From Zygnema cylindricum (lineage: Eukaryota > Streptophyta > Zygnematophyceae > Zygnematales > Zygnemataceae): a DNA stretch of 10,277 nucleotides. The notes under the pieces were generated by a model, which saw only the letters and a program-made list of their open reading frames with translations, searched no databases and was not told where the DNA came from. The stretch covers positions 47,511 to 57,787 of the forward strand of contig JBBHKE010003525.1 of assembly GCA_037447655.1 (NCBI GenBank), read 5' to 3'. Shown here in pieces: positions 1 to 6,868 of this stretch; positions within the stretch are counted from its first letter, which is position 1; each line of letters begins with the position of its first letter. The translations under genes were made by a program, and so were the position numbers.

Positions 1-342
1 AGTTATAGCTGGCCGCCTAAACAAAAGAATCCGTTCGTTAGCTTTCCGTTACCAACATGGAAGGTTGTTGCTACTATGCTCATGAAAACTGGCGAGTTTT
101 TGAAAATTGAGCCTATTGATACCCGTCATATATCACACTTTATCACAAATAAAGGACTTGACGATTTTGTGCCCTCTGCTGACGTTATCCATCGGATGTT
201 GTATTCTTACTTCAGATCGGACAGAATTGACACCACTTTAGAGTTAAAAATTTTATATAAACATGGAAAAACAATAGTAAAATCGGGTAAAAACACGTTA
301 AAACATGGTTTTTTTCAGTGTTTAGATCCAGTTGTAGAGCTC
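1..342. repeat. Left arm of a perfect mirror repeat
   Basis: This arm is matched base for base by 369-710 read in the opposite direction on the SAME strand; base p equals base 711-p. For example, aaacatggtt at 301-310 corresponds to ttggtacaaa at 401-410, and accaacatgg at 51-60 to ggtacaacca at 651-660. I compared the arm in 10-base blocks and found no mismatch. It is not an inverted (reverse-complement) repeat, so it cannot fold as a normal hairpin, and it is not a homopurine tract of the kind that forms triplex DNA. The arm begins at or before base 1, so it is cut by the window. A frame from base 1 to 381 is open for 126 codons, but it crosses the spacer into the other arm and resembles no protein I know. 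CATG occurs four times and GTAC never in this arm, a mild hint that it has the normal polarity. Confidence 0.97.
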
Positions 343-368
343 AAAGCCTATCCAAACTATGGTGACAT
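343..368. other. Spacer at the mirror axis
   Basis: These 26 bp separate the two mirror arms and do not obey the mirror rule (for example 343 a against 368 t, and 345 a against 366 c). The arms meet the spacer at GAGCTC (337-342) and CTCGAG (369-374). Each is a self-complementary hexamer and each is the plain reversal of the other. The second follows automatically from the first through the mirror, so it is not independent evidence of restriction cloning. Confidence 0.9.
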
Positions 369-710
369 CTCGAGATGTTGACCTAGATTTGTGACTTTTT
401 TTGGTACAAAATTGCACAAAAATGGGCTAAAATGATAACAAAAAGGTACAAATATATTTTAAAAATTGAGATTTCACCACAGTTAAGACAGGCTAGACTT
501 CATTCTTATGTTGTAGGCTACCTATTGCAGTCGTCTCCCGTGTTTTAGCAGTTCAGGAAATAAACACTATTTCACACTATATACTGCCCATAGTTATCCG
601 AGTTAAAAGTTTTTGAGCGGTCAAAAGTACTCGTATCATCGTTGTTGGAAGGTACAACCATTGCCTTTCGATTGCTTGCCTAAGAAAACAAATCCGCCGG
701 TCGATATTGA
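369..710. repeat. Right arm of a perfect mirror repeat
   Basis: This is the plain reversal of 1-342, without complementing. It runs without a visible break into 711 onward, whose partner would lie before base 1. The adjoining 711-900 stretch has a normal animal-type dinucleotide pattern: by hand count, CG about 2 against GC about 9, and CA+TG above AC+GT. That mildly favours this arm being the one in true polarity, whereas GTAC (four here, none in the left arm) points the other way. I cannot decide which arm is the original. An AATAAA at 559-564 falls inside the arm and should not be read as a polyadenylation signal until the structure is resolved. Confidence 0.97.
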
Positions 711-1104
711 AGTTAAATGCCTTCTGTTCAAAAAATGTTTAACTCTAATTTCGAATGGCAATTTAGGTTTCCAGTTTTTGCCTCTCAAGGTTTGATGACA
801 AGCTCGTGAGTTTTTTGCACACAATGTCATAGCCTGTTGCACTATTGGAAATTACTTGTATTTTTTAAGAAAAGCAATTCTTATTGTAAACAGCTAAAAA
901 CTTAGTTGTGCATCGCAAATACCCACAAAACTGTAGGATTACTAATAGAACACAAATAATTTTCGAAACTGTTACCGACCTGTCCGAGGTCAGAAGTTGA
1001 GATTCTAATGAGTCAATTTAACCTTTTTAGCACTCGGGATGAGAAGTCGTTTGAAATAACTCAGAATGCGTCGCACATTATTGGGCGTAAAGGAATTACT
1101 GGCA
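711..1104. other. Unannotated AT-rich stretch
   Basis: I see no gene, RNA or clear repeat here. The stretch continues directly from the right mirror arm and may itself have a mirrored partner upstream of the window. Reading frames are short and unremarkable. Confidence 0.5.
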
Positions 1105-1316
1105 TAATATAATAAGCTTTATTTGAGAAACCTCGATGGCATACCATTTTACTACAGGGGGGGGGGGAATGGAAGTGGAAAGCATCAAACAACAAAAATC
1201 CAAGAATTGCGAACAGAAAATGACAAACAGAAAGGACAAACTCGAGATGCGTTTACAAAAACAAAATAATTGAAAAATAATAAAAACGTCCAAACCACTC
1301 CCACATTTAAAAAAGT
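1105..1316. repeat. Diverged direct repeat, copy 1
   Basis: This copy runs from an 'aataagctttattt' motif through 'ggcataccattt' to 'ccaaaccactcccacattta' plus an A-run. The same landmarks recur in the same order and orientation at 1417-1565: aataagactttattt, ggtaaaccattt, then ccaaccaggtacattta plus an A-run. On the minus strand each copy reads toward AATAAAG, so these could be decayed transposon ends or 3' regions with a polyadenylation-like hexamer. The copy contains a run of 11 G at 1157-1167. Similarity is patchy and judged by eye. I cannot name the family. Confidence 0.5.
1157..1167 (+). repeat. Poly-G run (11 G)
   Basis: Eleven consecutive G lie inside the first copy of the 1.1-1.6 kb duplication. 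It is the longest G run in the window and a likely slippage site. The second copy has no G run at the matching place. Confidence 0.95.
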
Positions 1317-1416
1317 TCTCTAAAATGAAAGGTGCCCTTGTAATTCCCTCATGTTTAATGGAGCCCGTCGACGGTAGTATTGGGCTTAAACTGATACACC
1401 CAAGAGTATAAAGTGA

Positions 1417-1565
1417 ATAAGACTTTATTTAAAAGAGTGATGGTAAACCATTTGAGTACATGGGCACCGAAAAAGTGGAGGGAGGCAGACAAAACGAAAA
1501 AATTATGCAAAAGAAACAAACAACACAGACAAAAGGCGCGCCAACCAGGTACATTTAAAAAAGCA
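1417..1565. repeat. Diverged direct repeat, copy 2
   Basis: This is the shorter partner of 1105-1316, offset by roughly 310 bp at its left end and in the same orientation. It keeps the left landmark (tttattt and ggtaaaccattt) and the right landmark (ccaacc...acatttaaaaaag) but has a shorter interior and lacks the poly-G run. It contains an 8-bp GGCGCGCC. Confidence 0.5.
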
Positions 1566-1994
1566 ACAATTATAGAAGGAACAACATAATAATGCAGCCA
1601 AACCACACCACCTAATCAAACCACAACATGGTTAAAAGTCTATTAAAGTAAAAAAAAATTAAGTCCACCCGGCTTGGGGGAGCAACTTGAGAAGTTTTGG
1701 AACACGTCGACGATCTATAACAACAATAGGCTATTGAAGGAGGATAGAAGCTCCACCCGTGTTAAAGCTACAAATAAATGTTGACGATAAAAAGAAGTGA
1801 CCGAAGTAAGAGACACTTCCTTCGAAAGAGCCTCGACCACAAGTTCGTCCAAATCCACTCCCAAACAACCAAATATATCGACCCCCATTGGAATAAGGTC
1901 ATCCTTGATGGCAAGTCGAGTGAGAAAAGTTGAAAAAACGAAATAGGGAAGCCATGGACGAAAGTTCTTGAATCAATGAAGTCAGCGTTAGCAC
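1566..1994. other. Unannotated stretch
   Basis: No gene is supported here. A minus-strand frame of about 78 codons (1768-2004) is hydrophobic and rich in tryptophan and phenylalanine, resembles nothing I know, and runs into the fold-back element. CG is somewhat more frequent than GC by hand count. Confidence 0.4.
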
Positions 1995-2481
1995 AAGTGA
2001 GCATGACGTCATGACGTCGCTAAACCCTAAGCATCTACAATGTCACAACAAATAAAACCGTCTACAATCGTCACAAATTGTACCCACATATACTACCGTC
2101 ACATTTTAAAATAACGATTTCGTTTACGAACATGGAAACACTCTGAAAAGTAGTACGCAAAATCTTCACTAAAAAACAAAGTAACAATACTAAGTTAAGG
2201 TTACATGGGAACACACTATGACACTTTCCCATGTAACTGAAACCTAGTCATGATACTGTGTTTTATAGCAAAGATTTTCCATACTACTTTCAAAGCATTC
2301 CGCTGTAACGCAATGAAATCGCTACTTTGAATTGTGACGGATGAAGACGTGGGTGGAATTTGTGACGGTTGTAGACGACTACAATACTTGCAACAATTGA
2401 TGACGTTTACAAAATAGCGACGGTTATATGAGTCTAGTTTCTCGTGATATTGTAGATGTTTAGGGTTTGTGATGCTCACTT
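1995..2481. mobile_element. Large fold-back (inverted-repeat) element
   Basis: Two long arms are reverse complements of each other. The inner arms are 2058-2210 and 2227-2378, about 150 nt each with roughly 70-75% identity by eye, and are perfect for 11 nt next to the loop (gttacatggga against tcccatgtaac, 16-nt loop at 2211-2226). Outer blocks also pair: 2022-2046 with 2444-2468 (differing at about 2 of 25 positions), and aagtgagcat at 1995-2004 with atgctcactt at 2472-2481. The right arm holds about 65 nt (2379-2443) where the left arm has about 11. No transposase is encoded, so this fits a non-autonomous fold-back or MITE-type DNA element. The arm divergence suggests age. I did not find a convincing target-site duplication. 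Confidence 0.8.
2004..2019. repeat. TGACGTCA palindrome followed by TGACGTCG
   Basis: An 8-bp perfect palindrome identical to the CREB/ATF consensus (2004-2011) is followed at once by a one-mismatch copy (2012-2019). It sits in the left outer arm of the fold-back element and is absent at the matching place in the right arm, so it looks like a local duplication. Regulatory function is not supported by context. Confidence 0.5.
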
Positions 2482-3610
2482 ATGATAGCGTCGCCGTCAC
2501 AAATTCCAAAACTTTACGCGATGGTTTCCCAATTTTGTTTTTTTGCCCTTTCTCACTCTATTTGCGATGAAAATACGCCCAAAGACAGTCAAAAGTAATC
2601 TTTTTCATAGATCTTTCATTTGATACCATCATTGTCGATTTTCATTGCAATAATTGTGAGATAGATGCTGTAATGGGAGAGGGAGAGAGAAAGACGTGCC
2701 TTCACAAACTTTGCTTTTGATGAAATGGCGTCCGTTGGTCGAGACGCGTCCATGACCTCTTTACGGAAAAAAGTACGCACATGTTGGAAACGTGCAATGG
2801 GTTTTTTTTTGGTACTCCGCGCATAAAAGTTTCCCAAAACCTCCGTCGCATGCGAAAAAACGTATGTTTATTCATTCACATCATGAAGCTTTAGTTAGAA
2901 TCACCTCGCGAGGTGATTTGAGTAGAAGTTTAGAGATGAGGTGGAGGGACACGACAATGGTTCGAAACGCGTTAGACGACAAACTACATTTAAAGTTTTA
3001 AAGTGACTCAAATTTACCTGTGGTAATTTAATTTTTATGGTACGGCTGCGGATTTCCTCGTTGCGGGCTAAGGGTGTGTCCCCATATGCATAAGTAAGGG
3101 TTTTTTTTCTGTCGTTTTCCTGTAAAACTTAGCGTCGTACTGCCTAAGTTCCAACCGTACGAAGGAATCGCAAATTTGTAGAGTACAATTTGCGTCACCC
3201 TCGAACTTAAGATGTACGAAAATTGTCGTCTTGTGTTTTTCGACCCACTTCGACGACAAAAAACGTCATCTTCAACCTTATCTTTAAAACACATGCACGA
3301 TGTGTTTTAAAACTAGGGATTTGATGTAAACAAATAGGAACACATATTCGCACGTGCCGTAATTTTCGAAGTATTTCACACGATTTTCAAAGACACGAAA
3401 GTACGGAAGTCGTTATGCTTGTCCGTTTGAATTTAATACGACAAAGAAAATTACACAATTTGTTTGGTTTTGTCCGTTTTCGTCCAGTATAGATTTTTTT
3501 TTGCAGGGGTCTCGAAATTCCGATGCCATTTCACATCGACCGGACAGGAGACGCAAAGGCAAAGCGCAACTTCTTCAACCGTGAAACGGTACAGCGTGGA
3601 AAGGCGGTAC
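2482..3610. other. Unannotated stretch with few landmarks
   Basis: No gene or RNA is supported. The stretch contains a purine-rich tract near 2674-2694, a perfect 20-bp palindrome at 2899-2918, and a pyrimidine tract ending in TTTTGCAG at about 3489-3506. That tract resembles a 3' splice acceptor, but no coding sequence follows it. By hand count 3001-3300 has about twice as many CG as GC, and AC+GT above CA+TG, the opposite of the usual animal pattern. Confidence 0.4.
2899..2918. repeat. Perfect 20-bp palindrome
   Basis: The sequence aatcacctcgcgaggtgatt equals its own reverse complement over all 20 bases with no spacer. It lies in otherwise featureless DNA. It could be a protein-dimer binding site or a transposon remnant; nothing nearby tells which. 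Confidence 0.9.
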
Positions 3611-3838
3611 ATCTACAATGTCACGGTAAGACATGCGATGTCACACAAGCAGTTCCAAAAAATAACGTCTGACAACACAGATTGTAGACGTTGACAACCG
3701 TCACAGGTATTGTCGACGTATACTGTCGTCACAAACGTAACTTACAATACGTTCTTACACATAGGGACACTTGAAAAGCGGGTCCGCCGGATCCGCGCTA
3801 AAATACAAAGTAAGCGCTAAGTTACAAGTACATGGGGA
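3611..3838 (+). repeat. Single diverged arm of the fold-back family
   Basis: This segment follows the same order of landmarks as the fold-back arms at 1995-2481. It begins with catctacaatgtcac (compare 2032-2046), then has a 'gattgtagacg...caaccgtcac' block matching the reverse complement of the right arm, a second 'cgtcacaa' block, and ends in 'gttacaagtacatgggga', matching the loop-proximal gttacatggga. No opposing arm follows. The element is therefore either a solo arm left by deletion or a different family member that shares arm sequence. The similarity is clear in blocks but interrupted. Confidence 0.55.
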
Positions 3839-3839
3839 C

Positions 3840-3930
3840 ATACCCTAAGTCTTGGAGAAAAAAGACAGACATTTGGCCATTAGTAAACGTATCCGTACAT
3901 TTACTGAAATGCCTTATGGAAGTCCCACCT
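3840..3930 (+). repeat. Tail of dispersed family F (copy F4, partial)
   Basis: The last 50 bp share 'attagtaaac' and 'tatggaagtcccacctt' with the right ends of the longer family copies at 5283, 5993 and 9931. The interval between those blocks is about ten bases longer than in the long copies and contains 'tccgtacatttactgaa'. The inverted tail at 4600-4659 shares that version, so these two form a subgroup. It directly abuts the solo fold-back arm, suggesting nested or adjacent insertion. Confidence 0.55.
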
Positions 3931-4599
3931 TGTATATGGTGCAATTCTAAACGCAATTATTTTGTGGATTTCATTATTACAAGTACCAACATAATGAAAC
4001 GTACAAGACCGTCTGATAGGGTACACATCAAAAAATTTATTCAAGGCGATCCGAATTAAATATTCTTTTTGGCCTTTACAGTACGAACATTAAGTATGTT
4101 GCGTGAGGATATTCGACAAGTGGTTCCGGTGGCTTGTGTACCACAACGATTACACTGTGGGACATTAACAAGAATAGATAGTGCGAATCACGGCTTACGT
4201 AGAATAAGTACAGATAAATAGTTAATTATACAAGGGAATTGATCATGGCAGTTAACATAAGGAATTGATCATGGCAGTGACTGTTTTGGTTGCGCACAGT
4301 CAATTACGTCATTTTGTCAAAGATTGTACGTCCGAAGTACACATTGGTACAAGGAAAGTATCGTTAAGTCAAAAGTTGACGTTTAATCGGTTAGACAGCT
4401 TTTACTTTCAAAATATTGTTTCAAACGCTAAAAAACTTGTCGCGCTTGCGATCATCGACCATCATAATAAAATCAACAATTCAAACAGTCGTACAGTAAC
4501 AAAACTGCGGCAACCACATGTAAAAAAAAGTGTTGCGCACAATCACTTTTTGTCTCTACGTGAGCTCCACGGTGAGAGCATATATTGGATTTTAATTTG
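3931..4599. other. Unannotated stretch with one open frame
   Basis: Nothing beyond the 26-bp-period duplication at 4235-4278 is recognised. A plus-strand frame ending at 4615 is open for about 120 codons. It is rich in Ser, Asn, His and Lys, matches no domain I know, and runs into an inverted family-F tail. An open frame this long is within reach of chance at this GC content. Confidence 0.4.
4235..4278 (+). repeat. Short tandem duplication, period 26 bp
   Basis: The 18-nt ggaattgatcatggcagt occurs perfectly at 4235-4252 and 4261-4278, separated by 8 bp. It is a small local duplication. Confidence 0.9.
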
Positions 4600-4659
4600 G
4601 GTGGCCTTCCATTAAGCGATTCAGTAATTGTACGGAAAAGTTTACTGAAGGGCCTGCCT
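4600..4659 (-). repeat. Tail of dispersed family F, inverted (copy F5)
   Basis: Read on the minus strand, this carries 'cttcagtaaac', 'tccgtacaattactgaa' and 'cttaatggaaggccacc'. It matches copy F4 in its middle block and copy F1 in its end block. It faces F1 about 620 bp away, so the pair looks like opposed termini (ggtggccttccatta... and ...aatggaaggccacc). Confidence 0.6.
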
Positions 4660-4915
4660 TCAATTTGGTCGCGTCAGTAAACCACCTATTTTTTTGCGTG
4701 GCTCATTCAGGTTGGTAACACGTAGGTTAATATTCGATGCTTAAAATATTGAAAGAATCTTCGAATGGAATGTCTGAACTCATTATCTCTACGAGCGGAG
4801 GTAATATTTGTACCATCAGAGGTAATTAATGAATCGTACAGAGAGCATTATAGTGTACTACCCAAAAGTTCAAAACAGAACGACAAAAAGGCGGCGACAA
4901 ACTTTGATGGTGGGA

Positions 4916-5283
4916 GCGTGACGGGATAATTTCGGCGGATTCGCCTCCACCCTGGCGAAAGGCACATGGCCCATACGACGTGTACGCATATAAGCGCGCG
5001 CTCATCGAGGATTTTTTTTTACTTTTCCACGCGGCCTATTTTTACACGTTCAGTTTGTGCAAAGTGTCCTCCCTATGCACGGTCGTCACAGACTGTAGGT
5101 TGGCGACGTGGCGTCTCGGATAAAAAGTTTAATGGCATCCGATTGTCAGCTTTTAGGCCTACAACTTTGGAGATTTTTCCGTAATGATGTTTCCCTGGGA
5201 AAAAAAAATGGCACGGACTTGTACGAAACGTTACGGCCTTTAGTAAACAACCTAACTTTTTCGCTAATGGAAGGCCACCTTTA
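4916..5283 (+). mobile_element. Dispersed family F, copy F1
   Basis: This is the most diverged of the three long copies. Ordered landmarks shared with F2 and F3 are: a gcgtgac motif with following 'aatttcg' at the left; a GCGCG-T/C-TCAT block before a T-rich tract near 5000; 'gagatttttccgtaatgatgtttcc' (near 5170) matching the gattctccataat/gtttttcg block of the others; GTACG motifs; and 'agtaaacaacctaactttt' with 'cgctaatggaaggccacctt' at the right end. No protein is encoded. I infer a non-autonomous transposable element; class is undetermined. The left boundary is approximate. Confidence 0.5.
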
Positions 5284-5575
5284 GGGTGAAGTTCCATTAG
5301 GACATTATGTGATTGTACGGCCCAACATTACAGAATGCTACAATTTGAACGAAGTTCAATTGCCCAGAGTCTGTAATCCAAGTGTTAGCAAAATAGTGGT
5401 GTCGCTTAACTATAGATTTGATATTGAAAATCGTCAATGATTTTCACACCGACCAAAAATATTCATTTGCTTACCATGTACGTGCGTATCAGGTCATCGT
5501 TCAACATACTTTTGTACACTTTGCAAAAGCCTTGTAAAATACCACCACATTTTTTTATAGGGATCCTTTTTTTAC
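5284..5575. other. Unannotated interval between F1 and F2
   Basis: The only structure seen is a small perfect hairpin at 5426-5445 (gaaaatc, 6-nt loop, gattttc). Confidence 0.4.
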
Positions 5576-5655
5576 GCGTGACGAATGAGCGTTGCCAAAA
5601 ATAGCGTGACAAATGGGCGTTAACAAAAATAGTGTGGCAAAAGTGTGAGATTTCG
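5576..5655 (+). repeat. 28-bp tandem units at the left of copy F2
   Basis: Two 28-bp units begin gcgtgacgaatg and gcgtgacaaatg, share 'gcgtt..c' in the middle and end in 'caaaaata'. A third, shortened unit starts gtgtggc and leads into 'gatttcg'. The same period and unit occur at 9507-9563. Confidence 0.85.
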
Positions 5656-5993
5656 TTTGTATTTTATGTTTGATTTTTGAATGCGTATATCGTGTGCGGA
5701 ATTTTTTGACTTCTTTTGGTTCCCATCTTGACACGTATGCTCATTATCCAACGTGCCGCGGCTCAAAATTTGTTGTAATTGGCGATGTCCGTATAACATA
5801 AACATTCGAAGCGAATGCTTCGTGAAAAAAAATCCAACGGTGAATGTTAACTCCCAGAATTTCGAGAATATCGGGAAGATTCTCCATAATTTTGTTTTTC
5901 GGATAAAAACAAAATAAAAAGTACGGCGTAGTACGGAGAGGTCTGAATTTCTGTAAACAATCTCCCTTTTTGTCTAATGGAATCTCACCCTTA
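5576..5993 (+). mobile_element. Dispersed family F, copy F2
   Basis: This long copy starts with tandem 28-bp units (5576-5603, 5604-5631, then a partial unit) and continues into an A/T-rich region. A strongly conserved block at 5876-5915 differs from copy F3 (9814-9853) at only a few positions. It ends in 'gtaaacaatctccc' and 'ctaatggaatctcaccctta'. The middle holds a small hairpin at 5807-5822 (cgaagc, gaat, gcttcg), where F3 has a much larger one. It has no coding capacity, sits in the same orientation as F1 and F3, and is most easily read as a non-autonomous mobile element or a degraded end of a larger one. Confidence 0.6.
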
Positions 5994-6649
5994 GCTGCAA
6001 TTGTCAAGTGTTACATTGAACATATACGCAAATTGAAACGAAACCTCTCAAAACTGAAGTATACCGCAAATCGTAAGTAGCGTTATGTATGCTACTTGTA
6101 TCGCCGCAAATTTTGATTCTATCACCCTAAATAGAGTACATAATTATAAATTATTATTTTCATTACTTAAGGTACTTTTTGAATCAGCGTCAACAACTCT
6201 AGTATAGTGCCGTTTTAAATAGTGTGGCGCACGGTCCGTGTCTGACTGTGCAAAATTATAATTTATTAACTACAATTTTTCTTTACCATCACCAAAATTG
6301 AATCGTTAATTATCTCTCGCTCACATAATTACCCTCTTCCCCTTTTAATAACATATTGCGTTGGCACTATAATGTGCTGACCCATTTGATCGTTCAACTT
6401 GAGTCGATAATGTCTCCAAAATACGGTGGGTACCAAAAATTTAATAGAACATCAATCTGATGCGATGGAATATAATATGAGACCTACAATAGCCTCGTAA
6501 TAATCGTGGTCACGTCCTCTAATAATCGCGATAACACGAGTGCAACGAAGTGAACGGAGGACGTTAGGTTCGAGATGTTGAAATAAGTAGTTTTTAGTAT
6601 ATTTTCTAAGTCTAAATTTATTAGAATAGAAAATGTAGACAGCCTGCCT
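5994..6649. other. Unannotated AT-rich stretch
   Basis: No gene or RNA is recognised. The stretch contains an AT-rich near-palindromic patch around 6140-6165. A gcgttatgt motif near 6081 also occurs at a similar distance after copy F3 (near 9959), so family F may extend somewhat past the right boundary I marked. Confidence 0.4.
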
Positions 6650-6657
6650 CTATCTCT

Positions 6658-6714
6658 TCTCTCTCTCTCGCCCCCATACTTGTTGTAGTCACTGAAGGAG
6701 AGAGAGAGAGAGAG
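6658..6714. repeat. (TC)6 and (AG)8 microsatellites in inverted arrangement
   Basis: (TC)6 occupies 6658-6669 and (AG)8 occupies 6699-6714. The two tracts are complementary, so they could pair across the 29-nt interval. They belong to the tail region of the minus-strand SINE. Confidence 0.9.
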
Positions 6715-6755
6715 CAATGGAGCCATGGCTGCCTCAACTCCATAGGAAGGACTAA

Positions 6756-6775
6756 AGAGTGGCTTAAGCCACTCT
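6756..6775. repeat. Perfect 20-bp palindrome inside the SINE body
   Basis: The sequence agagtggcttaagccactct is identical to its reverse complement. It sits directly downstream of the tRNA-like head in the SINE transcript direction and would form a hairpin in the RNA. Confidence 0.95.
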
Positions 6776-6797
6776 CAACAAAAGGTTGAGTCCGGCA

Positions 6798-6808
6798 GGA
6801 CTCGAACC
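6798..6808 (-). promoter_or_regulatory. RNA polymerase III B box of the SINE
   Basis: GGTTCGAGTCC on the minus strand matches the consensus GGTTCGANNCC at every position. The T-arm context around it (gggGGTTCGAGTCCtgcc) is also tRNA-like. Confidence 0.8.
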
Positions 6809-6868
6809 CCCGACCGGCAGAGCGCGGCGTAGCCGTTAGCTCTAACCAGTCTGTCGTAGAAGTCCGAT

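Larger units (their letters stand above)
6650..6868 (-). mobile_element. tRNA-related SINE
   Basis: On the minus strand the head resembles the 3' two-thirds of a tRNA gene. A D-arm-like TGGTTAGAGC (6839-6848) is followed about 30 nt later by a perfect RNA polymerase III B box, GGTTCGAGTCC (6798-6808). The first half of the A box is degenerate and no clean cloverleaf closes, so this is not a functional tRNA gene. The body then carries a small hairpin (6774-6779 with 6785-6790), a perfect 20-bp palindrome, and a CT-rich tail. This is the normal layout of a tRNA-derived SINE: pol III head, unrelated body, simple-repeat tail. The partner LINE and the exact ends are not visible to me, and boundaries are approximate. 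Confidence 0.7.

Noticed and set aside
1-381. Open frame of 126 codons from the left edge, with AATAAA about 180 bp after its stop, as a terminal exon
   Set aside because: It crosses the mirror spacer and uses sequence from both arms, matches no protein I know, and a frame this long has an expected count of a few tenths in this window by chance. The AATAAA lies in the reversed arm.
613-842. Two opposed small open frames at 613-795 (+) and 636-842 (-)
   Set aside because: They lie largely in the right mirror arm, start with a non-ATG codon in one case, and show no domain. They are by-products of the repeat.
1663-1975. A frame of about 100 codons visible only if this stretch is read as its plain complement, preceded by an acceptor-like T-run and CAG
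   Set aside because: I tested it because of the mirror repeat. A frame of this length is expected about once by chance over the extra readings, and the protein is unrecognised.
3489-3506. Splice acceptor (T-run followed by GCAG)
   Set aside because: No coding-like sequence follows and the motif is common in T-rich DNA.
4265-4615. 116-residue open frame
   Set aside because: Begins with TTG, no recognisable motif, and its 3' end runs into an inverted repeat tail. Length is compatible with chance.
5576-5655. CRISPR-like array from the 28-bp repeats
   Set aside because: The units are contiguous with no unique spacers, diverge from each other, and lie in a eukaryotic mobile-element context.
6780-6868. 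Functional tRNA gene on the minus strand
   Set aside because: The B box is perfect, but the acceptor and D stems do not close and the first half of the A box is degenerate. It fits a tRNA-derived SINE.
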